This document shows, piece after piece, positions 50,400-61,829 of a stretch of 64,000 bases of DNA. A program made the translations under genes and the position numbers. Under the pieces are notes generated by a model that saw only the letters and a list, made by a program, of their open reading frames with translations, was not told the DNA's origin and did no database searches. Source of the stretch: Fratercula arctica (taxonomy: Eukaryota; Chordata; Aves; Charadriiformes; Alcidae); the NCBI GenBank assembly GCA_947846985.1, contig CANTUZ010000001.1, positions 114,035,757 to 114,099,756 on the forward strand, in the 5' to 3' direction. Position 1 is the first letter of the stretch. Each line of letters starts with the position of its first letter.

Positions 50400-51115
50400 T
50401 GGGAGGTTATTCCGCCCTCGCCTTGCTTCAGGTTAGGGCCGTTTCTTTGTTACCTTGCTGTGGACCCGCGTCCCACGCTGGCCGCAGGCGATTCAGCCTC
50501 CCATGCTCTGCACCCTCCTCTGCAGAGCCGCTCGGGAGATTACACCGGGCGATGGCATTTTATCAGCGCCGCGACGAGGCGAGCGCAGACACGATAAGGA
50601 AGCGTTAAAAGTCAACGAGGTGCCATTGACAAGGACTGCAGCTGGGCTCGCGCCTCCCCACCCACCATGTGTGCGCTGACGCTGTGCAGCCCCGTCGCCT
50701 TCTCACCAGCTGCTGCTTTGGCAGGCGGCACCTCTGGCCCTCTCTTCTCGGTACGCAGCCTCCCGTCCAGCCAGCCAGCCAGCCAAGCCACCGCCGCTGG
50801 AAGCCGTCACAGCATCAGGCCCGCAAGGAACAAATCTTTTACTTATAAAACCCCTGCGGGTTCCCTGGTGAGCATTAAAGAGATTTTTCGTTGCTCAAAC
50901 ACACCGATGGCGGGGCAGCCTGCTTGCTTTAGTTCCTCCCCATCATTCCTTCCCAGCGAGGAAAGATCTGCTCCCCGAAGCGACTGCTTTCCCAGGCAAG
51001 CGTTCGCACCCGCTGCCTGGAGCGGAGCAGAGCCCCCAGCAGCACGCCTGGCGCACACCCCACAGGGATCAGCCCCCTGCACAGGCAAGCCCCACGGCTT
51101 GGGAAACCTGCTGTG
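50400..51115. promoter_or_regulatory. Isolated CpG island-like patch
   Basis: About 700 bp is rich in CpG and G/C compared with the flanks. It contains a GATA motif (CGATAAGG near 50591), a TATAAAA at 50844-50850 on the plus strand and several GC boxes. No coding exon is recognisable. From human synteny the next gene to the right should be GJA5 on the plus strand, so a non-coding first exon or enhancer of that gene is possible. Confidence 0.4.
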
Positions 51116-51510
51116 ACTAATGGCTTGATTAGGACCCAAGACTCTTTCCACCAAGTGTTCAGGGGCAGGTGAAGATCAGAAGAAATTCATTTCTTTTTTG
51201 CAGCTGTGTGCACAATCCCCGAGCTGGAACCACACAAGCAGCCAGCAAGCCATAGACTTAACCGCACCACAGGGTCATTAGAGCCAAAACATCCTGGCTC
51301 CATCCGTGCCACAGTGACCATTAACTCTGCATAGCAACAGATGAGATAGCCTGAGCGGCCACAGACCGATGAGAGCATTTCAAAACAACCTGAAACTCAG
51401 GAATCTCCTCCACAACCTACATAACAAGGATCCACACACATATTAAGGACACCAAGGATGCTACCACAGCTGAGGTCCAGTATCTCAAGCAACACTGCTC
51501 TGGAGAGCAA

Positions 51511-52360
51511 CCATAGAACCATAGGGTTGGAAGGGACCTCTGGAGATCATCTAGTCCAACCCCCCTGCCAGAGCAGGGTCACCTAGAGCAGGTTGCACAG
51601 GAACACGTCCAGGCGGGTTTTGAATGTCTCCAGAGTTGGAGACTCCACCACCTCTCTGGGCAGCCTGTTCCAGTGCTCTGCCACCCTCAGGGTAAAGAAG
51701 TTCCTCCTCATGTTTAGGTGGAACTTCTTATGCTCAAGTTTGTGCCCATTGCCTCTTGTCCTGTCCCCGGGCACTACTGAAAAGAGCCTGGCCCCATCCT
51801 CCTGACACCCACCCTTTAAGTATTTATAAGTGTTGATAAGATCCCCCCTGAGCTGTCTTTTTTCCAGACTGAAGAGACCCAAATCCCTCAGCCTTTCCTC
51901 ATAAGAGAGGTGTTCCAGTCCCCTAATCATCTTTGTAGCCCTCTGCTGCACCCTTTCCAGCAGTTCCCTGTCCTTCTGGAACCGGGGAGCCCAGAACTGG
52001 ACACAGTACTCCAGGTGTGGCCTCACCAAGGCAGAGTAGAGGGGGAGGATGACCTCCCTTGACCTGCTGGCCACACTCTTCTTGATGCACCCCAGGATGC
52101 CATTGGCCTTCTTGGCCACAAGGGCACATTGCTGGCTCATGGTCATCCTGTTGTCCACCAGGACTCCCAGGTCTCTTTCCACAGAGCTGCTCTCCAGCAG
52201 GTCAGCCCCCAACCTGTACTGGTGCATGGGGTTATTCCTCCCCAGGTGCAGCACCCTACACTTGCCCTAGTTGAATTTCATAAGGTTTCTCTCTGCCCAG
52301 ATCTCCAACCTGTCCAGGTCTCTCTGTATGGCAGCACAGCCTTCCGGTGTGTCAGCCAAC
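51511..52360 (-). mobile_element. CR1 LINE, 5'-truncated, reverse-transcriptase C-terminal part
   Basis: On the minus strand a 223-codon open frame (52254-51583) contains the C-terminal part of a CR1 polymerase: [55 protein letters not shown] and [20 protein letters not shown]. The frame continues upstream through a single TAG (52269-52267, between FN and GKCRVLHLG) to about 52360, where the copy is truncated. The 3' end at 51511 carries the CCTATGGTTCTATGG-type tail. It is the best-preserved LINE in the window but cannot be active. Confidence 0.95.
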
Positions 52361-55300
52361 CCCCCCAAATCACAGAAGCACCACTAACAGTTCTGGCACA
52401 CAGCAAACCCCCACAACCCTTGCAATGAGCTAAAGCACTCCGTAATATTCCCATGAGGCAGGTGTGGTTGTCACAACCGCCCCCTTCCCAGCCGGTGCCA
52501 ATGAAGTCCTTACCAGCAGCCTCAGCACAGAAGCCCAGGTCTCAAAGAAATTCTCAGCAATGCCCTGCCTGTGCGAGGCTGAGACGCACTGAGCAGTTAA
52601 CTAGGCAAGCTATATCTTGCCGGTCCTCTGGCACCCTGCATTTACATTTAGAGAGAACGAGAAGAGAGCGCTGCTTCTTCTTGGTGTGTGTTTGCTGGAA
52701 AACACCTTCTGAGGTTTCCATGCTTTCCGTTTCCTAGTCTTTGCAAAGACACTAGGGGCAGGAAGAGTCTCTCCCTACTCCTTGAGGTTCAATACAAACA
52801 CGCATCCCACCACGCAAGCGGTAGGCAGCACAGGCAGAGCCCCCTGCTCGCTCCCGGGAGAGCAGGCAGGTAGGGGTTAGTGCTGAGGGCACGGGGTCAG
52901 GGACAGCCCTCACCACGCCGTACCAAGCTTGCGTTGGCAGGCACCACTTCCCGTGCTCTGCAAAGCAGATCTGAGGCTCCCAGGAGACTTAAAGACCCAG
53001 GAATATCATTAAAGGGGGATGTTTCTTTCCCAGAAGAAACAGATTTCCAGTATAGGAATTCCATCTAAGGACACTCCACTGTGGATGTTGCCCTGTTTAT
53101 GTTTGCAAGGGGTGAAGAGCCTGTGACAGTATCTGTAATGTGCATCGCTGTAGGGATATCTGAAAGCAGCTGACTATGTACAGTAAAGACCCCATTCAGG
53201 TACCTAGTAGATGCTATTTTAGCTTAATCTGAAATGTTTTCTCCATTGTCTGTAATTTCTATTTTCCCCCCACCCCTCAGGACAAAGGCTTTGTCTGAAG
53301 ACAGGACTGTGTTTCTGCCAAGTACCACGCTGGGAACCTCAGGGGTTTGTCCTGCTTTGTATTCTTCTCCTTTACGTTATTTTTAAGCACATCCCTTCCC
53401 CCCAACCAAGGAAAAAATGTAGTCTCTGAACCAAAAGGTGCTGGAGAGGTATGGGCAGGGGGACCCATGGAGGTGGGCAGGTACACTGGTACGTGTGGGG
53501 AGGGACAGACAGAAATCACAACAAGGGCAGTGTGGGCAGCTGCCAGGTTCCTCTGGTGCCTTCTCTGTGGAGGACACAAAGGCTGGGCCCTCTGTCCTCC
53601 CTGTCTCCAGATGCAAGCAGGCCTATGGCTTCCTCCATTGCCTGACAGTGCTCCATGGCCCCGGAGATGCTAGCCTTTGATGCTAGAGATGCAGAATTCT
53701 TCCTGAACTTCATCAGTTTTGGAAAGGAAAAGAAAAAAAGAATCTCTTGGGAAAAAAAAAATAGTAATATTGCGAAGAGTTTCCTTTGCCCAATGTCTCC
53801 CTCCGGCACAGCGGGCCCTGTGGCTGGGCTGGGTGTCCCCCTGCCAGGTTTTTGGGCCTCAGCATTGGTTGCATGGTGTGTCCCCCCCAAGGAGCCAGGT
53901 CTGGCAGCCCCCAGTGCCTGCTGCCCCGGGGTATGGCCATCCTTGCCCTGTCTCCCAGCAGGCACCCTCAGCTCCCGATTATTCTATGTCACCCGTCCTC
54001 AAGCGTTGCAGTCAGGGACCTAGTAATCTCCTGAGAACGCACTGCCTTGTAGCTTTTTGCCTGGAGCAGAAGCACCTCATGGATGGGCCGTTCAGTGTCT
54101 GCTCCCAGCCCTGGGCAAGAGCAGCAGGTTTGCCCGTCTGGCAGGCTTCCCCCCAGCATTTTCACAAGCAGTTGCCTTACCTTGTTTGAGCTTCAGGGAG
54201 TTCAGTTTGGGGTGAAGGGTAGGTCAGCTCTTATCTCGTATCTACACAGGCAAATGTAGCCCTTACCAGTTCCCTTTCCAGCCCCCAGAGTTCCTGCCCG
54301 GCGGCACAGCGAGGACCACGCTTTCCCCCTGCACTGGGGCCTTTTAGCAGGAGACAAGCTGTGCCAAAGAGCCACAGAGATTTCCTTGGGACCCCCCAGC
54401 TTTAAGGACAATCCTGGGGGCGTCTACAACCTTTCTCCTCTGCAGTCTTTGAGGCAGGGCTCATGGCTTGGGGAAAGGGGAGAGCCTCAGCCCCCTGGTC
54501 CAGGCTGGTGAGAGCAGCCCCAGGGTGATGCTCAGGCATGACAGGAGCAGAATGAACCCCCCCCCCCCCCCCGCCCAGGACCCTGCAGGCACTGTGAGAT
54601 TCAGAGACTACAGAAAGCCACCCTGGCCCCCTTCTCCTTCTGGAAAATGTTTTTAGGGCAGCTGAGGTGGATTCAAGAGCTTGAGCTACAGGATCTTACA
54701 GTTTGTTTAAGAAAATACTGGGTTTTGTCAATTTTCCAAACGTCTGTTTGCACACAGACTGCCCTAGCATCCTGCCAGGGCTCCAAACATTCATCTATGG
54801 AGAAATTTTCTGGGAACCTGTGCCTGCATCCTCGCCTTGCCTTCTGACCATTTTAAGACCAATCACATAATATGAGCCCACGTGGAAATATAGGTGTCAA
54901 AGGCTGCGTTCTCCAAAGCCTTGCAGATGAATGTGACTTAGGGACCCCTGCTCAGACCTCCACCACCACCACCTTCTCCTAACCACAGCACATCACACTC
55001 AGCTCAAAGTCCAGACTAGCAAATCGCATCTATATCCCTCACTGGTGGAGGCTACCATGGGACAAAGACACCAAAACTGTGTCGCGGTGGGTGGGAAGGG
55101 AACAGTGGAGCAGGCAGAGACAGTTGGTCCCGTGTGTTTTCTTTCCTTAAAGAAAAAAATTTACCCCAGTCAAATGAAAATTCAGGAACAATGCAGGAAT
55201 TTTAAAGAGGCCCAAGCTGCCACCTGACTCAGCGTCTAGGCAGGATATCGATTAGCGAGGCTATTCTTTATTCCTCTGCTATTGTTTAAGACTGGCCTCC

Positions 55301-58300
55301 CTCATGACAGCAACAGGCGTGGGAACACAGCAGCTTTGGTGTTAAAAAGCGCTTTTATCACTGAGCTGAGTAGAGGGGTCTCTGGGAACCAGAGATGGTG
55401 TGTTTGATAGGCAAGGAGAGGCCTTCAAACCGAGAAATTCTGAGATCTCTAAGGCCCTGCTAACAACTGTGAAAGCACAGCAACATGATGCAGCACATCC
55501 CCAGTACAGCACGTCTTGAGTTGTGCTCAGGTGCTGGTGAGTTCAGAGAGGGGAGGAAGAAGACAATTCTGCCTGATAAAAATTCTTGGAATTTTCCTTG
55601 AGCCCCATTAGCTGCTGTGACGGCAGCTCTTATAGACATACCCATCCTGGGTTTAAACAAGCCAGACCGGGTTCTGTAAATGGTGCGGCACAGCACAGAG
55701 AATACCTCACCACCCATGTCCTTATCCCTCCTTTTGAGCAGGTTTTGCTGGCCAGTTTGGGCTACAGCCTGCAATGGCTGCCACAATAACGTCAGTGGGC
55801 GAGGGCATCTTCTCCTCATTCAACAGGACTGAACAACTGTAGGGTGGCATACATCATTGCCGCTTAAACTATCCAGGTGCCTGCAGCCCACCAACAAGCC
55901 ACTGCAGGTCCCTACCTAATGAACTGATGGACAGTTGTATGGTTTCCTGGTAGCTCCAGGCAGGAATAAAGCAAAATCTTTGATTTCCTGGTAATTTCCA
56001 ATGCACTAAAAAACAACACGCTTCAGTACTTGAACACAATTGATTTGACTGAGTAGGGGGCAAACAGTGACCATCAACCAGGTTTTCAGCCAAAGTATTT
56101 CTGGCTCCCCTCAGGGCTGGCTCCTGATTTTACATTCTCTGTAGGTTTGTTCTTCACTTGCAACAGAATCTCACATGTAAACACCTTATATATACATACG
56201 GGGGGGGGCTTTTTTTTTTTCCACCTACCCTTAAGACAAGATAAAAAAATGAAACTCCTTCAGGCACTACCTGGACAAACATCAACATATGAATTCACTT
56301 CAAAGACACCCCAAATGAAAGCGTGCAGTGCACTGGAGAGTGGGTCTCCAGACACAGGGCATGCTCTCTGTAGACACTAGATATTTATTCCAGCATCTAG
56401 AAACACTCTGCAACATTGCTTCATGTTTCTGTGTAAGAATACAGAATTCTGTGTTTGGTAGCAATGTGACTTCACCAACTTTTTCTGCAGGCTTTCATGC
56501 TTCAGTTTCATTCTTTCCGTGCATTTTTCACCTCCCCAAAGTTTAAAACCAGTCAGGACTCAGCCAAGTTTTTCCTCCTCCAGTCTGTGACAAGTGGACA
56601 ACCAAACTAAACTTAGACATTTTTTAATAGATGATAGCCTGCCTTCTACAAGAGCCATGTTAGCACACAAACACTGTTTTTCAAAGATGATGGACATCCT
56701 CTGATGTTATCTCAGGAGTGGTTATTTATACTGCCTCCATGCCAGCTGGTACTCAATGCCTAGCACAGAGCAAGCCAGGCACCAGACTGGGAAGCTGAAA
56801 CACAGAGCCTGGCTCACTCTGCCCAGACAGGCACCATAGACACGACAGGCTGGAGCCACTTGGCTCTACGAACACAAACCCTGCTCTAGCGCTAACCTGC
56901 AAATCAACCCCACGGATAAGCAAAGTAGCTACTGCATCAGCTCACGAGCTAAGCAACGATGTCGATTATGTCCTTACCGATATATTTGGGTAGTCAGGAG
57001 TCAAGGAATCCATCATTTTACCCATTACTCCACAGTCCAAAAAGCAATCCAGTAAGTGCAGCAGGTTGCAATTCAAGGAACAGCTCCTCTCTCCTTGAGC
57101 TCAGTGGTATAGGCGTATTTTCACTCCTTACTTTCTGACCTTCTTCCTCTTCCAAACCTGGCTTGCTCTCAGACAGTGAAGGTCCATCTATAAATCACAA
57201 ACTAACAGAACCAAGGCACAGGTTCCAATATGATCCTGCTATCATCAGTGCTGTTGAACTGTCAGCATGCTCCCTGGCAATTTCTCTCTCGGCCAATGCT
57301 GCTCTCCCAGGATGGTTCAGGTGCTGGCCCAAATCATAATGGCTCCCACATGGCAGCAGGGACAAAAGCACCCTCTTTGGGGTCTGAGGGAGGGCAAGGA
57401 GAGCCAAACAGACACAAGCTATTTGCTCTGAAGACCAGCAGAGCAATCTCTCATCAATATTGTTGTCTTTTCACTCCATATTGATCAAAACCCAGAACTT
57501 CTGCCTGCAGCAATAAGCCCCCTGTTTGGGCGATCACGCCTCTCTTGTGACCAGGGAGCTGGTCACAAGAATGCTTCCTACAACTTTTTCCATGAGGGGC
57601 AAAGTTTACGCAGGAGTCTGGAGTGCTTAAAGATGGATGTGCTTCCTCTGCCAATGCAATGGCTCGTACTCCGCCTATGAATTTCACCTGCTACCACACT
57701 GCTTTTTCTACTGGACATTTTGGATTACTCCATCACATGAGTCCAGGCTACGACCCTCACAGGACTCAGGGCATGGTGTCTCACAGAGCAGGAGAGACGG
57801 CTCTTCAGAAATGCCTCAAAAAACCCCTGGCACATGAAAAGAAAGATGTCAACCTATGAACCATTTCAGCAATTGTTCCCTAACTGGAACAGGACCTCAG
57901 AGGCAAGGATAGGCTACGTGAAACCTGGGGACAAAGTATCCTCTGCCAAGGGAGTCCCAATCATGGCACAATCCTCCAGAAGGAAGTAAACAAATCCAGA
58001 ATGCAGGTACCCATCTTTTAGGAGTCTTTCCCCTTGAGAAAAGTCTGCCATGAAAATAAGCCTTGGTACACTATTCTAACAGGGAAAAGTCAAGCAACCA
58101 AAACAAAAAAAAGCTACTGTGACAGAGCTGCACCTAGAAAAGCAAATAACATGTATTTTTAAACATAGAAGACTCTTCCTCGGTGAGCAATCTGACCCCC
58201 CAAATTAGGAATGTCGTTGATGCCATGGAGCGTATGTGCCAATGTGTAACATTACTCACCAGATATGTATGTAGGTAGGTACATTTGTGCTAGTTGTGAA

Positions 58301-58660
58301 TTTGGTCATGTTCTTGTCCCTATCCATGTCACTACTATGTATTTTAAACAGCATCTGTGCTACAATATGCTTTGGGGCATGTCTCTCTATTAATTTTTTT
58401 CTGTGTTAGACTGGCAAACAACTTCAGTAATTTCCTTCTTTTTACTTATTCATGATCTATAACAAAGCTTCTTCCTCAAACCAAGGCCCCTTGGTGTCCC
58501 AAATAGCTTCATCTGAGGAATTTTTTAAAAATGATGAATCATTTCTCTTTTTACTACTTTTCTTGATATGCTGAAGAAATTCTGTATGCTGATATGATTT
58601 ACCCGTACAGAAGCTGCTGCACTGACCTCGACCTGCTACAGACCATCTGCTCCCAGCAGC
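52361..58660. other. Intergenic, GC-richer, no gene seen
   Basis: The stretch between 52.4 and 54.7 kb is GC-richer than the window average and holds many overlapping chance open frames, none resembling a known protein. A 16-base C run lies at 54557-54572, and a G run followed by a T run at about 56200-56220. No RNA gene was recognised. Confidence 0.55.
54557..54572. repeat. Poly(C) tract
   Basis: Sixteen consecutive C. Its length is likely to vary between individuals and to be error-prone in sequencing. Confidence 0.9.
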
Positions 58661-58663
58661 TTA

Positions 58664-58712
58664 TAATCATCGCATAATTCAGGTGGGAAGGGACCTCAGG
58701 AGATCTGAACTT
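58664..58712 (-). mobile_element. Short CR1 3' end
   Basis: ATAATTCAGGTGGGAAGGGA followed by CCTCAGGAGATCTGAAC matches the minus-strand 3' terminus of avian CR1. The match fades after about 45 bases. Confidence 0.65.
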
Positions 58713-58714
58713 CT

Positions 58715-61365
58715 TGTTCTTTGACTTCATCAGCTGAGACCAGCCTTCCTTTTTGATACCAGTTTCCCTAGCAGTTCTTCTTTACTACCGGTACTAGGCA
58801 GACTAGGAGTCTAGCCTGGATTGTGGCAAAGAGGAGGAGTGGTGTAGCTCAGAGGGCAGCCCATTATCAAATAAAGCAATCTGGAGGCTGCTGTATGTAA
58901 TGCAAGAAGCCTTAAACAGTCCCAGAGCTCAAAGGGCTTTAAGATGTCTTAAGGTACGCAAGTGGTGGGTTTTCTCTGCTGTACGCCCATTCTCCTTCAC
59001 TGCAGCTTACAACGCAGACCAGTATGAATTTCTCCATATTAACCACTCTTACTACGTCGCCATCTGTTCCAGTGACTGGAAATGCTGCAGGGCATTTCTG
59101 ACCTCACCAGCCGGGTTCAGCAACTTGGACAGGAGGTAACAGCAGAAGACTAAAGGAAGCAGGAAGCCCAGAAATTTCCATCTATGGAGATCTCTGGCCA
59201 TTACCAAGGCCAGATAATGTTAATGTTGGCATCACATTAGGTTTCTTCAGCTCCATCTTCTTCTTTTTTTATAGCTGAACCATCTCACAGCTTTGTTGCG
59301 CTTGGAAACAAAATGTGAGTTCCCATCCAGTTCAGCACCAAGCAGACTGCCTGCACAAAGCAGGCCAGATACCACGCCACACATCACCACTGACCTCTGC
59401 GTGGACTCCTGTGATGCTGGTCTATTTGCTTACACAGCTGCAGGCTACTATTTCACATCACTTCGGTAGCTGAAAGACAATCTTGTGTCATTCCTGTGAT
59501 GGAGTTTCCATGTGGGTCCACTTTTCAGAGTGGAAAATAATTCCTTTTAGCTATATGAAGCAATTTCTCAAGGTATCTTTTTTTAATGCAAGGATGATCA
59601 CACACATCTGAGCAGAGGAGGAAAAATGGAAAGGATTGCTCAGGTGGAAGGAAAATTGTGTGACCTGGGTTGGAAAGGATTTGACTGGAAGCCTGGATTG
59701 GATTTGCCCAGACCGATCAGATAGGAATGGGAGAAGAACTTCTCTCAAAAGCTTTTGGGATGGGGTTGTAGGGAGTGCAAGAGAAAGCACCTCATGTGAC
59801 CAGTATGGGCAGCCACAGGAGCTCCAGGAGAAACGTTTAAGTCAGATTTAGATTTACCCTGGATTGTGGCACTTGGGGAGTTCTCGATCTTTTAGCAATC
59901 TGATGGCATTAAAGCACCAGCAGCTACTCTCAAGGCAGTGTTCCTTCCGTCTTCCAAACAATTTGGGAACTGCAAATCAGTGCAGACTTCTTAGCTCAGT
60001 AATTGTAATGTTGCCTCAGCATTTTTCTATCAGCATACTTCAAAGCCCTTTAGATTTTCTCCCCAAATGCAGACATCCACCCTCCTCCAACAAATCTCAG
60101 ACTTCACTGATTATTACCAATAAAATTATTGATGTTAGAAATGCTGAGGCAGAAAGATGAGGCTATTTAAGAACATTTTACCAGATGTTAGTTGAGTGAT
60201 ACTGCATCATTTCATGCACACATCGCAAAACATCTTTCTTCCCTGTGGTGTTAAATTGTTAGTTTCCCTGAGAGAGAAATGTGTTTTTTCACAAAGCTGG
60301 TCTGGGAGGAAAGTGGGGAAAGAGTGTGGGAACAGCAGATAACATCAAGGCTTCCCATTTCCCTATTCTCTTCTTCTTGTGAGCAATCTTGCATGGCTTT
60401 TAACTGCTGCCATTCATATTCTGAAGTGCTCTTTCAGTGGGCACATCCTGTGGTGTCTCTGGTTTGGCAACAACACTCCTAAATACTGAGTGCATTGTCA
60501 AAAAAATCAGTCTTGGGTTCCTCTTCGTCTGAAAGAACCAATTTACTTTCCTCCTTCAACAGGCATAGGACAATTATAGGAAGCCCCCACATCATACCAT
60601 GTGGGTATCACATGCAAAAACCATCTATCATACTAACATGCGTTGCTTAGGCATCTCTGTTTCTCACACACACAGAAATCCAAAAACCATCATCCCCAAC
60701 CAGCAAAAAAATACTTACTATTTTAATAGTTATTTTTATCATATCTCAATTGGAGGAGGGAGGTGTTTTTAAGGAAAATAAATTTCTTTTTTCTCACCAA
60801 GAAACCAAAGTCTGTATTTGAGTACAGAACTTCAATATTCAGCTCAAACTCAGTGAATTTTTAGCTACCTCAACTTGTTTCAATCAAGTTTAAATATCTC
60901 TTTGCTTTCCACCAGTTTAAGGAAAATAATAAACATCAGCAAAGAAAACACAATCCTGTCTGACACCACTTATTAGTCAGATTTTATCACCGGGTTTCTG
61001 CACGAGCTCATAGAGGGGTCTTAGCACAGTGCAAGCCCACTTTGATATCATCTGTCAACCATCAAATCAGAGAGATTTGAAAACAGTAGCCCACAAATGA
61101 AACTTCTTAGTACAGACTAGCAATTTTGCGTATAGTTTTCTGCTAGATGTTCCAGGATCACACGTCATCTTTGCTTCTGCTAGTGTTAAGAACAAGCGGC
61201 AGTGTGCACAGGACTCAGTGAGAGTGCAGTGCCTGCATTCGTATGGAGCAGTCAGCAGTTAGGATCAGAGCAGAGCGCATCGTGCTATGTATAAGGAGCA
61301 AGGGGAGAGAATCTAAATTAAATTAAATGGGAAGCTAAGTGGGGAAAGCCCTACGTTAGGCCATT
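58715..61365. other. Intergenic, no gene seen
   Basis: No supported feature. A tRNA-like A box near 58848 was examined and dismissed. Confidence 0.6.
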
Positions 61366-61369
61366 GGTG

Positions 61370-61826
61370 AGTCCAGAGGAGGGCCATGAAGATGATCCAA
61401 GGGCTGGAGCACTTCTCCCATGAGGACAGGCTGAGAGAGTTGGGGTTGTTCAGCCTGGAGAAGAGAAGGCTCCGGGGAGACCTTATAGCGGCCTTCCAGT
61501 ACCTAAAGGGGGCCTACAGGAGAGATGGGGAGGGACTCTTTATCAGGGACTGTAGTGATAGGATGAGGGGTAACTGTTTTAAACTGAAGGAGGCTAGATT
61601 TACATTAGATATTAGGAAGAAATTCTTTACTCTGAGGGTGGTGAGACACTGGAACAGGTTGCCCAGAGAGGTGGTGGAGGCCCCATCCCTGGAAGTGTTC
61701 AAGACCAGGCTGGATGGGGCTCTGAGCAACCTGATCTAGTGGGAGATGTCCCTGCCCATGGCAGGGGAGTTGGAACTAGATGATCTTTAATGTCCCTTCC
61801 AACCCAAACCATTCTATGATTCTGTG
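61370..61826 (+). mobile_element. CR1 LINE 3' end, 5'-truncated
   Basis: A plus-strand open frame to 61739 encodes the last ~117 residues of the CR1 polymerase: [53 protein letters not shown] and [14 protein letters not shown], ending in TAG. It is followed by the CR1 3' UTR and TTCCAACCCAAACCATTCTA with the ATTCTATGATTCTGTGA terminus. The intact frame suggests a fairly young insertion of a different subfamily from the copy at 51.5 kb. Confidence 0.95.
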
Positions 61827-61829
61827 ACT

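Noticed and set aside
50844..50873. TATAAAA followed by a GTGAGC donor-like sequence as a complete promoter and exon
   Set aside because: The donor lies about where transcription would start, leaving no room for an exon, so only the general CpG-rich patch is reported.
50667..51116. A 149-codon plus-strand open frame in the CpG-rich patch
   Set aside because: Its composition is explained by GC content; no conserved motif was seen.
53516..54189. Several overlapping open frames of 120-156 codons on both strands
   Set aside because: They overlap each other in a GC-richer stretch, contain Pro/Gly/Cys-rich random-looking sequence and match no family.
58836..58880. tRNA-like A box (TAGCTCAGAGG)
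   Set aside because: No B box at the right distance and no cloverleaf pairing, so it is a chance match.
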